This document shows positions 1 through 8,101 of a DNA stretch of 64,000 nucleotides, piece after piece. The DNA comes from Streptomyces sp. 2114.4. Its GTDB lineage: Bacteria; Actinomycetota; Actinomycetes; Streptomycetales; Streptomycetaceae. The DNA is taken from assembly GCF_900187385.1 (NCBI RefSeq), contig NZ_FYEY01000001.1, forward strand, positions 4,154,001-4,218,000. The letters run 5' to 3'. How positions within the stretch are numbered: the stretch's first letter is position 1; every line of letters starts with the position of its first letter. The position numbers and the translations under genes were made by a program. The notes beneath the pieces are model-generated. The model was not told where the DNA came from. It worked only from the letters and a program-made list of their open reading frames with translations, and ran no database searches.

Positions 1-1
1 G

Positions 2-409
2 GCCGGGATCATCACCCGGGCCGCCCTGTGGAGCGGCATCGGGCGCAACAACCGGGACCAGAACGCGGCCATCGCGGTGCTCATCGTGACCGCCGTGAGC
101 GTGGTCGTCTACGCGATCAGCTTCCTCCTGACCCGGCTGCTGTCCCGTTACCGTGAGCTGTCCGCCGACCGGGCCGCCGCCCTGCTGACCGGCCGCCCTT
201 CGGCACTGGCCGCCGCGCTGACCAAGGTCACCGGCCAGATCGCGAGGATCCCCACCGAGGATCTGCGCAAGGCCCAGCCGTTCAACGCCTTCTACTTCGC
301 CCCGGCGTTCAACAAGGAGACCTTCAGCCGGCTGCTGTCCTCGCACCCGACGCTGGAACAGCGGCTGGACCAACTGGCCAGGATCTCCGCGGAGCTGGGG
401 CGGGCGTGA
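2..409 (+). CDS. htpX: HtpX-like zinc metalloprotease, C-terminal part
   Basis: Partial gene: the frame is open from the first bases, so the start and the HExxH active site lie upstream. The visible 135 residues hold a hydrophobic stretch (about visible residues 23-42, a membrane segment), then RELSADRAAALLTGRP, which matches the M48/HtpX region carrying the third zinc ligand (Glu of ExxAD). The tail ends in LEQRLDQLARIS, as in M48 proteins. The family degrades misfolded membrane proteins at the inner membrane face. The PspAB-type gene downstream is its usual actinobacterial partner, which suggests a membrane-stress role. Family assignment is secure; specificity is not visible. Confidence 0.85.
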   Translation, partial: AGIITRAALWSGIGRNNRDQNAAIAVLIVTAVSVVVYAISFLLTRLLSRYRELSADRAAALLTGRPSALAAALTKVTGQIARIPTEDLRKAQPFNAFYFAPAFNKETFSRLLSSHPTLEQRLDQLARISAELGRA

Positions 410-516
410 TGAGTGGAGTGGCCGGGGCGGATGTGACGAGCGGCGCGGAGGCGACGACCGGCGCCATCAGGCCGGAGGTATCGAGCAAGGAGTACGTCAC
501 GCATGGGATTTCTTGA
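409..516 (+). CDS. possible 35-aa leader ORF between htpX and pspAB
   Basis: An ATG overlaps the htpX stop as TGATG and opens a 35-codon frame that ends at 516, after the pspAB start at 503. The peptide is Ala/Thr/Ser-rich with no recognised domain. The arrangement would allow translational coupling across the 93-base spacer, but it may be chance. There is no evidence that it is expressed. Confidence 0.2.
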   Translation: MSGVAGADVTSGAEATTGAIRPEVSSKEYVTHGIS

Positions 517-1066
517 CGCCATCCTCGGCCGCAGCAAACCGGTACGCCCTGATCTCGACCAGCTCTTCGCGCTGCCGTCCGCCGCGGTCACCCTCCAGGC
601 CGCGGCCGGATTCGAACCCACCGGCCTGGGGTCGGTGTGTTTCGCCAGCGTCGAGGGCGGGACGTTCGCGCGCATCCAGGAGGAGGCCCGGTCGCTGCTG
701 GACGGTTCGGTGGAGTTCACACAGGACGCGTACGGCTATACCTGGCTGCTCGCGCGGCATCCGCCCGAGGACGTAGCGGGCCTGGTCAACGACCTGCACG
801 CGGTCAATACCTCGCTGGAGGAGGCGGGGTTCGGGCCGCAGCTGCTGTGTTCGCTGGTGGGCTTCCGTGACGAACGGCAGCGGTCGCTGGCGCTGGTCTA
901 CCTCTACAAGCGCGGCACGTTCTACCCCTTCTCTCCCAAGGGGGGCGGCGGCGAGAAGCGCGACAACCCGCTCGAACTGGAGGTGCGGGCGATGCTCGGG
1001 GACGACCTGACCATCGAGCAGGATCTGGCGCGGTGGTTCCCGGTGTGGGGGGCGCCGGGCCTCTGA
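503..1066 (+). CDS. pspAB: PspA-associated protein PspAB-like
   Basis: Soluble 187-residue protein. It starts MGFLDAILGRSK, as PspAB-type proteins do, and has no signal peptide or membrane segment. The family is found in actinobacteria next to HtpX-type proteases or PspA and is thought to take part in the envelope-stress response; its biochemical activity is unknown. The start is the ATG with AAGGAG about 10 bases upstream. It lies 93 bases after the htpX stop on the same strand, so co-transcription is likely. The assignment rests on the N-terminal motif, length and neighbour. Confidence 0.8.
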   Translation: MGFLDAILGRSKPVRPDLDQLFALPSAAVTLQAAAGFEPTGLGSVCFASVEGGTFARIQEEARSLLDGSVEFTQDAYGYTWLLARHPPEDVAGLVNDLHAVNTSLEEAGFGPQLLCSLVGFRDERQRSLALVYLYKRGTFYPFSPKGGGGEKRDNPLELEVRAMLGDDLTIEQDLARWFPVWGAPGL

Positions 1067-1166
1067 GGGAGCGGCCTGCCGGGCCGGTGTGGGTGTGGGG
1101 GGCAGGGCGGTGGGCCCCGGCCGTCTGGGCACCCCGTTTCCGGCGCTGTCCTACGGGAGCGAGGGC

Positions 1167-1709
1167 TCAGCCCGGGAAACGCAGGTACGGGGCCGGTACC
1201 CGGCTGGTGAGCCAGACGCCGTTCGCGCTGACCCGGAAGACGTGGCCGGCGCGGTGCATCGCCCCCGCGTCCACGGTCAGGACCACGGGCTTGCCGCGCC
1301 GTGCGCCCACCCGGGTCGCGGTCTCGCGGTCGGGCGAGAGATGGACGGCATGCCGCGACATCGGCCGCAGCCCCTCCTCCCGGATGGCGGCCACATTGCG
1401 GGCCACCGTGCCGTGGAAGAGATGGGCGGGTGGTTCGGCCGGCGGCAGATCGAGATCGACCTGCACCGAATGGCCCTGCTGGGCCCGGATCCGGTCGTTC
1501 TCCATGGCGTAGCGCTGCTTGTCGTTGTCGGCGACCACCGCTGCCAACTCCGCCCGGGAAAAACGGAATCCATGCCGTGCGGCCGCTGAAATGAGCTCTT
1601 CCACGGACACCCAGCCCTGGGCGTCGAGAGCGATACCGATCCGCTCCGGTTCATGGCGCAGATGTTTCGCCAGGTACTTCGAGATGCGCACGGAGCGCTG
1701 GTTGTCCAT
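1167..1709 (-). CDS. kptA: RNA 2'-phosphotransferase (Tpt1/KptA family)
   Basis: 180 residues, the normal length for KptA. It removes a 2'-phosphate from RNA using NAD+, giving ADP-ribose 1'',2''-cyclic phosphate. Conserved blocks are visible in order: RISKYLAKHLRHEP near the N-terminus, NDKQRYAM in the middle of the winged-helix half, then LFHGTVARN and VHLSPDRETATRVG.RRGKPVVL in the ADP-ribosyltransferase half, including the expected His and Arg residues. Yeast Tpt1 acts in tRNA splicing; the bacterial role is unclear because bacteria lack that pathway. The gene stands alone and converges with the pspAB gene. The ATG start fits the family N-terminus. Confidence 0.92.
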   Translation of the reverse strand: MDNQRSVRISKYLAKHLRHEPERIGIALDAQGWVSVEELISAAARHGFRFSRAELAAVVADNDKQRYAMENDRIRAQQGHSVQVDLDLPPAEPPAHLFHGTVARNVAAIREEGLRPMSRHAVHLSPDRETATRVGARRGKPVVLTVDAGAMHRAGHVFRVSANGVWLTSRVPAPYLRFPG

Positions 1710-1804
1710 GTCTCCAGGGTGCCGCGCGCGGCATGCGACGGCACCTGAATTGTGGACGGGGAGACGGTGGGGCGGCCGCCCGGCGGACTCTGCCTGCCTT
1801 CGCG

Positions 1805-2434
1805 CTACTCCGCTTCGTTCTGCCGGTCTTCCTTCTCCGGGCCTTTCTTCCCCTGGCCTTCCTTCTGCCGGCCTCCCTCGTGCTGCTTCCTCGCGAGTTC
1901 GCTGGCCCTTTTCGCCTTTGCGCTGGTCACCTCATCGGCTGCCCAACGGGCCCATTCCTCCTGGGTCGCCGACATCCGCAGCCCGTACTCCAGCGCGATC
2001 CGCCCGTAGACCGAAATCATTTCCTCGTCCCACTCGGCGGTCTCTTCGACGTGCTCGAGCGTGGCACGGGTACGAGCGGCGCGCTCGGCCTGATGCAGGA
2101 GGAAGGCCTGTGCCTCGAGAGGCGTCACGATGCCGAGGAAGAAGACGCGCAGCAGGCCGTCATCGCGAGGGGGGCCGCCGGGTTCGACGTCGGTGAGCCA
2201 GTGGCGCAACTGCGCCAGGCCGTCCTCGGTGATCGCGTACTCCTTGCGGCCGCGGGGGCCGTGGGCGGCGATCTCGACGAGTCCGGCGGCCGTGAGCTTG
2301 GTGAGCTCGCCGTACACCTGGCTCTGTGTGGCCGGCCAGACGTTCGACAACGAGGCGTTGAACAGCTTCATCAGGTCGTATCCGCTTGCCGGGGCCTCGG
2401 CCAGCAGGCCCAGCACTGCATGTCTCAGGCTCAT
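1805..2434 (-). CDS. PadR-family transcriptional regulator
   Basis: 209 residues from the ATG at 2434. It begins MSLRHAVLGLLAEAPASGYDL, the canonical PadR winged-helix start, followed by WPATQSQVYGELTKLTAAGLVE (recognition helix and wing) and a helical dimerisation domain with DDGLLRVFFLG (the VirR-like C-terminal region). The tail is rich in Lys, Glu and Gln. An in-frame upstream extension exists but would run through the operator palindromes, so the PadR-like start is preferred. The gene is divergent from the membrane protein/carotenoid oxygenase pair; two palindromes between them suggest it represses that pair and itself. Confidence 0.9.
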   Translation of the reverse strand: MSLRHAVLGLLAEAPASGYDLMKLFNASLSNVWPATQSQVYGELTKLTAAGLVEIAAHGPRGRKEYAITEDGLAQLRHWLTDVEPGGPPRDDGLLRVFFLGIVTPLEAQAFLLHQAERAARTRATLEHVEETAEWDEEMISVYGRIALEYGLRMSATQEEWARWAADEVTSAKAKRASELARKQHEGGRQKEGQGKKGPEKEDRQNEAE

Positions 2435-2457
2435 GACCGGCACATTACCTTCCACTG

Positions 2458-2499
2458 TTGACATGTCAAAGGTAGAGGTTCTACATTCGACATGTCGAA
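2458..2499. promoter_or_regulatory. twin palindromic operators, probable PadR sites
   Basis: Two perfect palindromes share a core: TTGACATGTCAA (2458-2469) and TTCGACATGTCGAA (2486-2499). Their centres are 29 bases apart, close to three helical turns. They lie 24 bases upstream of the PadR start and 76 bases upstream of the divergent gene. The TCGACATGTCGA-like core and the location fit a PadR dimer operator. Binding by this PadR is inferred from position. Confidence 0.75.
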
Positions 2500-2574
2500 G
2501 TTGGAATGTGTGGCAGGTTGCGGCGACTCCGCCCCGGCGTTGAGGCACGCGGCCGTGCAGGAAGAGGGGGAATC

Positions 2575-3165
2575 ATGAACTACCTGCGGAGCTTCATTCC
2601 GTGGCTGGTCTTTGCGGGGGTGGGCGCCGCCGGCTGGCAGTGGGGGGCGCTCGCCGGCCTGCTGATAGCCGTGGCGCTGCTCATCGCCGACCGCGCCGCG
2701 GGCCTTTCGCTCGACTACCGGCTGCTGGAGTACGGCACGATTCTGTTCTTCGCGGGCCTCAGTGTGCTGGCCTTCGCCCGTCCCGACAGCGGACTCAAGA
2801 TGTACGGCAGTGCCTTGTCGCAGGGCTGGCTGGCGCTCATCGCCTGGGTGTCGATCGCCGTCCGGAGGCCCTTCACGATGGGGATCGCGCGACGGATGGC
2901 TCCGCCCGAGGTCTGGCACACCCCGCTGTTCCGCCGCATCAACGTCGTGCTCACGGCCACGTGGGCGCTGTCCTTCACGCTCACCGCTATCGCCCAGACC
3001 GTCGCCTCTCTCCAAGCCTGGAACGTCATCGTCTCGATCGCCCTCCAGGTCGCCGGATTCGTCCTTCCCATCCGCTTCACCGCCGCCTACCCGGAGCGGG
3101 CCCGCGCCCGCTTCTTGGGGAACTCCGGCGTGCGGGCCGACGCCCAAGGAGACCTGGCCGTATGA
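2575..3165 (+). CDS. integral membrane protein, operon with carotenoid oxygenase
   Basis: 196 residues from the ATG at 2575, with a purine-rich ribosome site (GAAGAGGGGG) just upstream. Roughly five hydrophobic segments are visible, for example near residues 6-38, 46-63, 74-88, 123-140 and 145-166. I do not recognise a named family; it resembles conserved hypothetical actinobacterial membrane proteins. Its stop overlaps the start of the carotenoid-oxygenase gene as GTATGA, so the two are translationally coupled. It is divergent from PadR, with twin palindromes in between. Membrane topology is clear; the function is unknown. Confidence 0.8.
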   Translation: MNYLRSFIPWLVFAGVGAAGWQWGALAGLLIAVALLIADRAAGLSLDYRLLEYGTILFFAGLSVLAFARPDSGLKMYGSALSQGWLALIAWVSIAVRRPFTMGIARRMAPPEVWHTPLFRRINVVLTATWALSFTLTAIAQTVASLQAWNVIVSIALQVAGFVLPIRFTAAYPERARARFLGNSGVRADAQGDLAV

Positions 3166-4508
3166 CCACCACACCCCCGACCACCGCAACCGCATCGACC
3201 GCTCCCGCACCCCACATGGCCGGCAACTTCGCCCCGGTGAAGGACGAGGTGACCGCCTACGACCTCCCGGTCACGGGCACGATCCCGCCCGAGCTCACCG
3301 GCTGGTTCCTGCGGAACGGCCCCAACCCGAGGGACGCCGCCTCTGCGCACTGGTTCTTCGGCGACGGCATGGTCCACGGCCTGCGCCTGGAGGGCGGCCG
3401 GGCCGTCTCCTACCGCAACCGCTGGGTCCGCACCTCCACCTTCGAAGGCGAACCCACGGTGGACGCGCAGGGCCGCCGCAACCTGGCGGCGGGCGTGGCC
3501 AACACCCATATCGTCCGGCATGCCGGGCGCACTCTCGCCCTGGTCGAGTCGTCCTTGCCGTACGAGATCGACTGCCGCCCCGGCCATGAAATGGAGACTC
3601 TCGGCGCCCATGACTTCGGGGGCCGGCTCACCACCGCCATGACCGCCCATCCCAAAACGTGCCCCACCACCGGCGAGCTGCATTTCTTTGGATACGGCGG
3701 CTCCACCCCGCCCTATCTCACCTACCACCGTGCCGACGCGTCAGGGGAGTTGGTGATCAGCCGCCCCATCGATGTTCCGGGCCACACGATGATGCACGAC
3801 TTCCATCTGACCGCCGGCCATGTCATCTTCATGGACCTCCCGGTCGTCCACGACCGCAGCCGCCCCGGCATGCCGTTTGCCTGGGATCCGGAGTACGGCG
3901 CCCGGCTCGGGGTGCTGCGGCGTGACGACCCCTATGGCGAGGTCCGCTGGCTGCCCATCGACCCTTGCTACGTCTTCCACGCCCTGAATGCCCATGACGA
4001 GGGGGACCAGCGGATCGTTCTGTATGTGTCCCGCTACGCCGAATTCGGCGGGAGGACCCCGGCACACCTCTGGCGCTGGACCATCGACCTCACCACGGGC
4101 ATGGTCGCCGAGGAGCAGCTCGACGACCGGTTCTGCGAGTTCCCGAGGGTGGATGACCGGCTCGCCGGGCTGCCGGCCCGCTTCGGCCATGCCACCACCG
4201 GTGAGCTGCCGGGCAGCGGCCCGATACCCGGTGCCTTGCTCCGTTACGACCTGCAGACCGGTGCGGTCGTCCGGCATGACTTCGGCCCGGGGCGTACTCC
4301 CGCCGAGGCTGTCTTCGCCCCGGCGGACGACCGCCCGGGAGGTCCGGGCTGGCTGATCACTTATGTCTACGACGCCTCCACGGACACCAGCGATCTCGTC
4401 GTGCTCGACACGGAGGACATATCCGCCGCCCCCGTCGCCACGGTCCATCTGCCGCAGCGGGTGCCGTACGGATTCCACGGCAACTGGCTCCCCGATCCGG
4501 TCAGTTGA
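3162..4508 (+). CDS. carotenoid oxygenase family protein
   Basis: 448 residues. Carotenoid oxygenases/lignostilbene dioxygenases cleave C=C bonds in carotenoids or stilbenes with a non-haem Fe(II) held by four His. The early motif GWFLRNGPNPRD and FGDGMVHG is typical. Candidate iron ligands sit in four blocks: MTAHPKTCP, MMHDFHLT, YVFHALNAHDEG and GFHGNW at the end. Length is slightly short of the usual 460-500. The ATG overlaps the upstream stop by four bases. Pairing with a PadR regulator, a phenolic-sensing class, would fit a phenylpropanoid/stilbene substrate, but this is inference; a carotenoid or apocarotenoid substrate is equally possible. Confidence 0.9.
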   Translation: MTTTPPTTATASTAPAPHMAGNFAPVKDEVTAYDLPVTGTIPPELTGWFLRNGPNPRDAASAHWFFGDGMVHGLRLEGGRAVSYRNRWVRTSTFEGEPTVDAQGRRNLAAGVANTHIVRHAGRTLALVESSLPYEIDCRPGHEMETLGAHDFGGRLTTAMTAHPKTCPTTGELHFFGYGGSTPPYLTYHRADASGELVISRPIDVPGHTMMHDFHLTAGHVIFMDLPVVHDRSRPGMPFAWDPEYGARLGVLRRDDPYGEVRWLPIDPCYVFHALNAHDEGDQRIVLYVSRYAEFGGRTPAHLWRWTIDLTTGMVAEEQLDDRFCEFPRVDDRLAGLPARFGHATTGELPGSGPIPGALLRYDLQTGAVVRHDFGPGRTPAEAVFAPADDRPGGPGWLITYVYDASTDTSDLVVLDTEDISAAPVATVHLPQRVPYGFHGNWLPDPVS

Positions 4509-4620
4509 GGTAGTGAGGGGCGTCATGAGGGGACCCGGGCCGCGCAGGATCTGATCCTTGACAACTCAAGACTGCGTACGGCGGGGCCGGGCGGGGCTCG
4601 GGGTGGACGCTGGGTGGCGT

Positions 4621-5694
4621 TCAGGGGGCGCCGGGCCCGGCAGCGGTTCGGTGCTCCGGGTGGGCACCGGCCGCGTCGCCCCTCGGCGCGGTCCTGCTTG
4701 CGTCCGACGCCAGGGCGTCCATGGTGCGGGCCTGTACCTCCCGGTGTACGGCAGCGGCGATGAAGGCGGCCGTGTGCTCCGCGCCCACCAAAGCCCGCAC
4801 CGCCTGCACGGCTTCGGCGGGGAGCAGCACCGTTTCCGCCACCACGGCGGGGCCGGGCGCGGTACGAGGGGCCGCGGCCTGCCCGGAGTCGGCCGTCACT
4901 GCCGACGCCTGGACCCGCGCCTCGACGGACCCGATCGCCTCTGCCGGTAGTGCCTCGCGGAGGTGATGGCGCAGGTAGCCGGTGGCGAGGGTGCGCATGG
5001 CGCGGGCGAGTTCGGCGTCAATCGTCTGCTGGGCCAGAGGGCGCAGCCGGCGTACGAGGACGGCGGCCTCCGCGGCCCCGGCCTCGCTGGGCGGGTGGTC
5101 CAGGAAGGGCTGGAAGACATGCTCGGTGGTGAAGTCCAGGAAGCGGGAGGCGATGTGCTCGACCTCGACCCGCACCTCCCGCAGATGGCCGGTGATCGCC
5201 AGAAGCGGGACGCCGGCGGAGTGCAGTTCGGCGGCGACGGCGAGTTCCTGCGGGCTGGGGACGAGAAACGTGTCGTCCTCGCCGGGGATCCTTTCCAGGA
5301 CGCCGAGTTCGACGGCCTCGGCGATCGCCTCCTCATAGGAGGAGCCCCCGAAGGCGGCGTCCAGGTCCGGGCGGCTGACGCGGGACGCCTCCTCGTCGGT
5401 CCACGGCCCGTCGATCTCGGCGACCAGGCCCAGGACCCCGCCGAGGCCGAGTCCTGCGTCCCAGGCATCCAGGAGTTCCTTGATGCTGGCGAGGGAGTAT
5501 CCGCGGTCGAGCAGATCGGCGATCTGGCGCAGCCGGGTCAGATGGGTGTCGCCGTAGACATTGGCCCGGCCCCGGCGCTCCGGGCGGGGGAGCAGCCCGC
5601 GGTCCTGATAGGCGCGGATCGTGCGGACCGTGGCGCCGCTGAGGTGCGCCAGGTCCTCAATGCGGTATTCGCCCTTCGGCGGCTGCTCGGTCAC
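4621..5694 (-). CDS. MerR-family transcriptional regulator
   Basis: 357 residues from GTG at 5694. The N-terminus YRIEDLAHLSGATVRTIRAYQDRGLLPRP is the MerR winged helix, followed by ANVYGDTHLTRLRQIADLLDRGYSLASIKELLDAW. The long C-terminal part (about 280 residues) is a helical effector-type domain with no Cys cluster, so a metal sensor is unlikely. Similar long MerR proteins in streptomycetes lie beside short-chain dehydrogenase and hydrolase genes, as here. The larger frame upstream of 5694 is an antisense shadow of the neighbouring gene. The gene follows the SDR fusion on the same strand after 116 bases. Confidence 0.88.
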   Translation of the reverse strand: MTEQPPKGEYRIEDLAHLSGATVRTIRAYQDRGLLPRPERRGRANVYGDTHLTRLRQIADLLDRGYSLASIKELLDAWDAGLGLGGVLGLVAEIDGPWTDEEASRVSRPDLDAAFGGSSYEEAIAEAVELGVLERIPGEDDTFLVPSPQELAVAAELHSAGVPLLAITGHLREVRVEVEHIASRFLDFTTEHVFQPFLDHPPSEAGAAEAAVLVRRLRPLAQQTIDAELARAMRTLATGYLRHHLREALPAEAIGSVEARVQASAVTADSGQAAAPRTAPGPAVVAETVLLPAEAVQAVRALVGAEHTAAFIAAAVHREVQARTMDALASDASRTAPRGDAAGAHPEHRTAAGPGAP

Positions 5695-5810
5695 TGGGGT
5701 GCTCCTTACGAGAGACGGCAGCGCATAGAGGCCGGGACTGCGGCCGAGCCCGGCTGCGGATGCGTGCCGGGATCCGGGCCGAGCCCCGGCTGCCGGCCGG
5801 GCGTCCGGCC

Positions 5811-7643
5811 TTACAGCCGCGGCTCGAAGCGGGCAAGGGCGCGCAGCGCGCGGGGGGCGAAGCGGGACATCAGGTGGGCGCCGCGGGCTTCGGGGGTGAC
5901 CGGCACCACCGCCTGGTTGCGGACGACCGCACGCACAATGGCGTCGGCGACCTTCTCCGGAGGGTAGTTGCGCAGCCTGTACATCCGCGAGGCCCTTGCC
6001 TGGCGGCGCTTCTCCTCGTCGGCCGGGACACCGGTGAAGCGGGCCGTTGCGGTGATGCCGGTGTTGACCAGCCCGGGACAGATGGCCGAGACGCCGATGC
6101 CCTGACCGGCCAGTTCGGCACGCAGGCACTCGCTGAGCATCAGAACGGCCGCCTTGGACGTGCTGTAGGCGGGCAGCACCCTCGACGGCTGGAAGGCGGC
6201 AGCCGAGGCGATATTGACGATGTGGCCGCCCTGCCCGCGGTCTGTCATCCGCTTGCCGAAGACCCGGCAGCCATGAATGACGCCCCACAGGTTGACGTCC
6301 AGCACCTTCTTCCAGTCCTCGGTGCCGGTCTGCAGGAAGGGGCCGGACATGCCGATGCCTGCGTTGTTCACCAGGACGTCGACGGTGCCGTACTCGGTGC
6401 CGACTTTGTCGGCGAGTTTTTCCATCGCCGCCTCGTCCGAGACATCGACGACCTCCGCCCAGGCTTCCGGCGCACCGACCAGCCGGGACAGCTCGGCGGT
6501 CCGCGCCGCGCCCTCGGCATCCCGGTCGACGGCGACGATCCGCGCGCCGGCCTCGGCGAAGGCGAACGCCGTCGCCCGGCCGATGCCGCCGGCCGCGCCG
6601 GTCACCAGCACCAGCTGACCGCCGAACCGGTCGGCATGCGGGCCGGATGCCGCGACCTGCTGTGCCGGGTTCCCCTCTTCCTTGGCGGTGACGAACGCAC
6701 CGATCCAGGAGACGAGCTGGTCGGGGCGGGTACGCGGGACCCAGTGCTTGGCCGGGAGGGTGCGCCGCACCAGCTGGGGCGCCCACTGCTCCAGGTCGTC
6801 GTACAGCCGCCGGGAGAGGAAAGCGTCGCCGGTCGGGGTGATCAGCTGGACCGGGCAGTGCGCATAGGCGTCGCCGCGCGGGCGGCGCAGCCGGGGAAGA
6901 ACATTGTCACGGTAGAGCCAGGCGCCGTGGGCGGCATCGGCCGGCAGTGAAGCGGTCGGGTAGTCACCGCCCGGCACCTTCTCCAGGCGCCGCAGGATCT
7001 GTGGCCAGCGCTTGCCGAGCGGACCCTTCCACGCCAGTTCGGGCAGCACGGGCGTGTGCAGCATGTAGACGTACCAGGACTTGGCGCTCTGGTGGAGGAG
7101 CTGGGCGGCGCGCCGGGGCGTGGGGCGCGCCATGCGCTTCTTGATCCAGTGGCCGAAGTGGTCCAGGGACGGGCCCGACATGGAGGTGAAGGAGGCGATC
7201 CGGCCCTCCGTACGGCGCACCGTGGCGAACTCCCAGGCCTGGACGGAGCCCCAGTCGTGGCCGACGAGGTGAACCGGGCGGTCGGGGCTGACGGCGTCGG
7301 CGACGGCCAGGAAGTCGTCGGTCAGCTTCTCCAGGGTGAAGCCGCCGCGCAGCGGCCGCGGAGCGGTGGACCGGCCGCAGCCCCGCACGTCGTAGAGCAC
7401 CACATGGAACCGGTCGGCCAGGCCGCGGGCGACCTCGGACCACACCTCTTTGCTGTCCGGATAGCCGTGCACCAGCATCACCGTGGGCTGTGCCGGGTCC
7501 CCCAGCTCGGCGACGCACAGCTCGATGCCACCGGTCCGCACCCAGCGCTCCCGCGCGCCGTCGAGCCCCGCGCCGTTTCCGGCCCCGGGCTGCGGCCCCC
7601 GCCCCGGTCGCTGTCGCTTTCCCCGACCTCGTTCCGTGTTCAC
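5811..7643 (-). CDS. alpha/beta hydrolase - short-chain dehydrogenase fusion
   Basis: 610 residues from GTG at 7643 (GGAG in the upstream leader). The first half is an alpha/beta hydrolase: PTVMLVHGYPDSKEVW, then the nucleophile elbow position GHDWGS (Asp, as in epoxide hydrolases and haloalkane dehalogenases) and a late LPAKHWVPR His. The second half is a classical SDR: TGAAGGIGRA for NAD(P), NNAG, Ser in IASAAAF, and YSTSK with catalytic Tyr and Lys. Such fusions are known in actinobacteria; the substrate is unknown, probably lipid-like. The start overlaps the stop of the decayed M24 gene as GTGA, showing former translational coupling. Confidence 0.9.
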   Translation of the reverse strand: MNTERGRGKRQRPGRGPQPGAGNGAGLDGARERWVRTGGIELCVAELGDPAQPTVMLVHGYPDSKEVWSEVARGLADRFHVVLYDVRGCGRSTAPRPLRGGFTLEKLTDDFLAVADAVSPDRPVHLVGHDWGSVQAWEFATVRRTEGRIASFTSMSGPSLDHFGHWIKKRMARPTPRRAAQLLHQSAKSWYVYMLHTPVLPELAWKGPLGKRWPQILRRLEKVPGGDYPTASLPADAAHGAWLYRDNVLPRLRRPRGDAYAHCPVQLITPTGDAFLSRRLYDDLEQWAPQLVRRTLPAKHWVPRTRPDQLVSWIGAFVTAKEEGNPAQQVAASGPHADRFGGQLVLVTGAAGGIGRATAFAFAEAGARIVAVDRDAEGAARTAELSRLVGAPEAWAEVVDVSDEAAMEKLADKVGTEYGTVDVLVNNAGIGMSGPFLQTGTEDWKKVLDVNLWGVIHGCRVFGKRMTDRGQGGHIVNIASAAAFQPSRVLPAYSTSKAAVLMLSECLRAELAGQGIGVSAICPGLVNTGITATARFTGVPADEEKRRQARASRMYRLRNYPPEKVADAIVRAVVRNQAVVPVTPEARGAHLMSRFAPRALRALARFEPRL

Positions 7644-7876
7644 GCTGCCTTCTCCTCCTGCCGGTGCCGCACATGCGGCAGATCGTCGTCCAGCCGAAAG
7701 GCCTTCTCCTGCGGGCCCTTGGAGTCCGTCACGACCAGGACCTCCTCGAACTTCGCGCCCGTTCCCCGGAACCCGAGGCGGGGTTCGACCGCCCACAGGC
7801 ACGGCTGCGTCCGGCTGCGTCAGGTGGTCGGAGAAGGCGTAGGGGCTCCACAGCGGGGATCAGCCGGCACGGGTGA
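7640..7876 (-). pseudogene. decayed M24 (Xaa-Pro peptidase-like) C-terminal remnant
   Basis: On the minus strand a frame reads LWAVEPRLGFRGTGAKFEEV then LVVTD and LDDDLPHVR, ending in TGA at 7642-7640, which overlaps the next gene's GTG. WAVEP and GTGAKFEE match the end of M24 metallopeptidases (the GxGxxxEE-type region). Upstream, the decamer GACGCAGCCG is duplicated in tandem (about 7798-7818). The duplication shifts the frame onto a TGA; removing one copy restores WSPYAFSDHLTQP in frame. A further single-base shift lies near 7855. No N-terminal part is seen. I conclude this is a broken operon member. Confidence 0.6.
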
Positions 7877-8101
7877 CCGAGATGACTGAGGCCATCGTCA
7901 ACCGTCCGTCCCTGAGCGGTGCATCGCGGTACGCGTCCGTAACCTGACACTGACGAATGTGACAATGGCCGACGGCTGCGTCAAGGGGGCCTTCGGGCAG
8001 GCACCCCACCCCGACGCCCTGACCACTCGAAGCAGGAGACCCCTACGGGCACGTAATACCGCAGGGGGAGGCACATCCCACCGTCTGGTCTGACGACCGC
8101 T
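7877..8101. promoter_or_regulatory. intergenic region upstream of the ABC gene and M24 remnant
   Basis: No gene is visible. It contains the run CTGACACTGACGAATGTGACA near 7943-7963 with repeated TGACA elements, which read on the minus strand could be a promoter or operator for the hydrolase operon. Its plus-strand end should hold the ABC-transporter promoter. Assignment is speculative. Confidence 0.3.
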
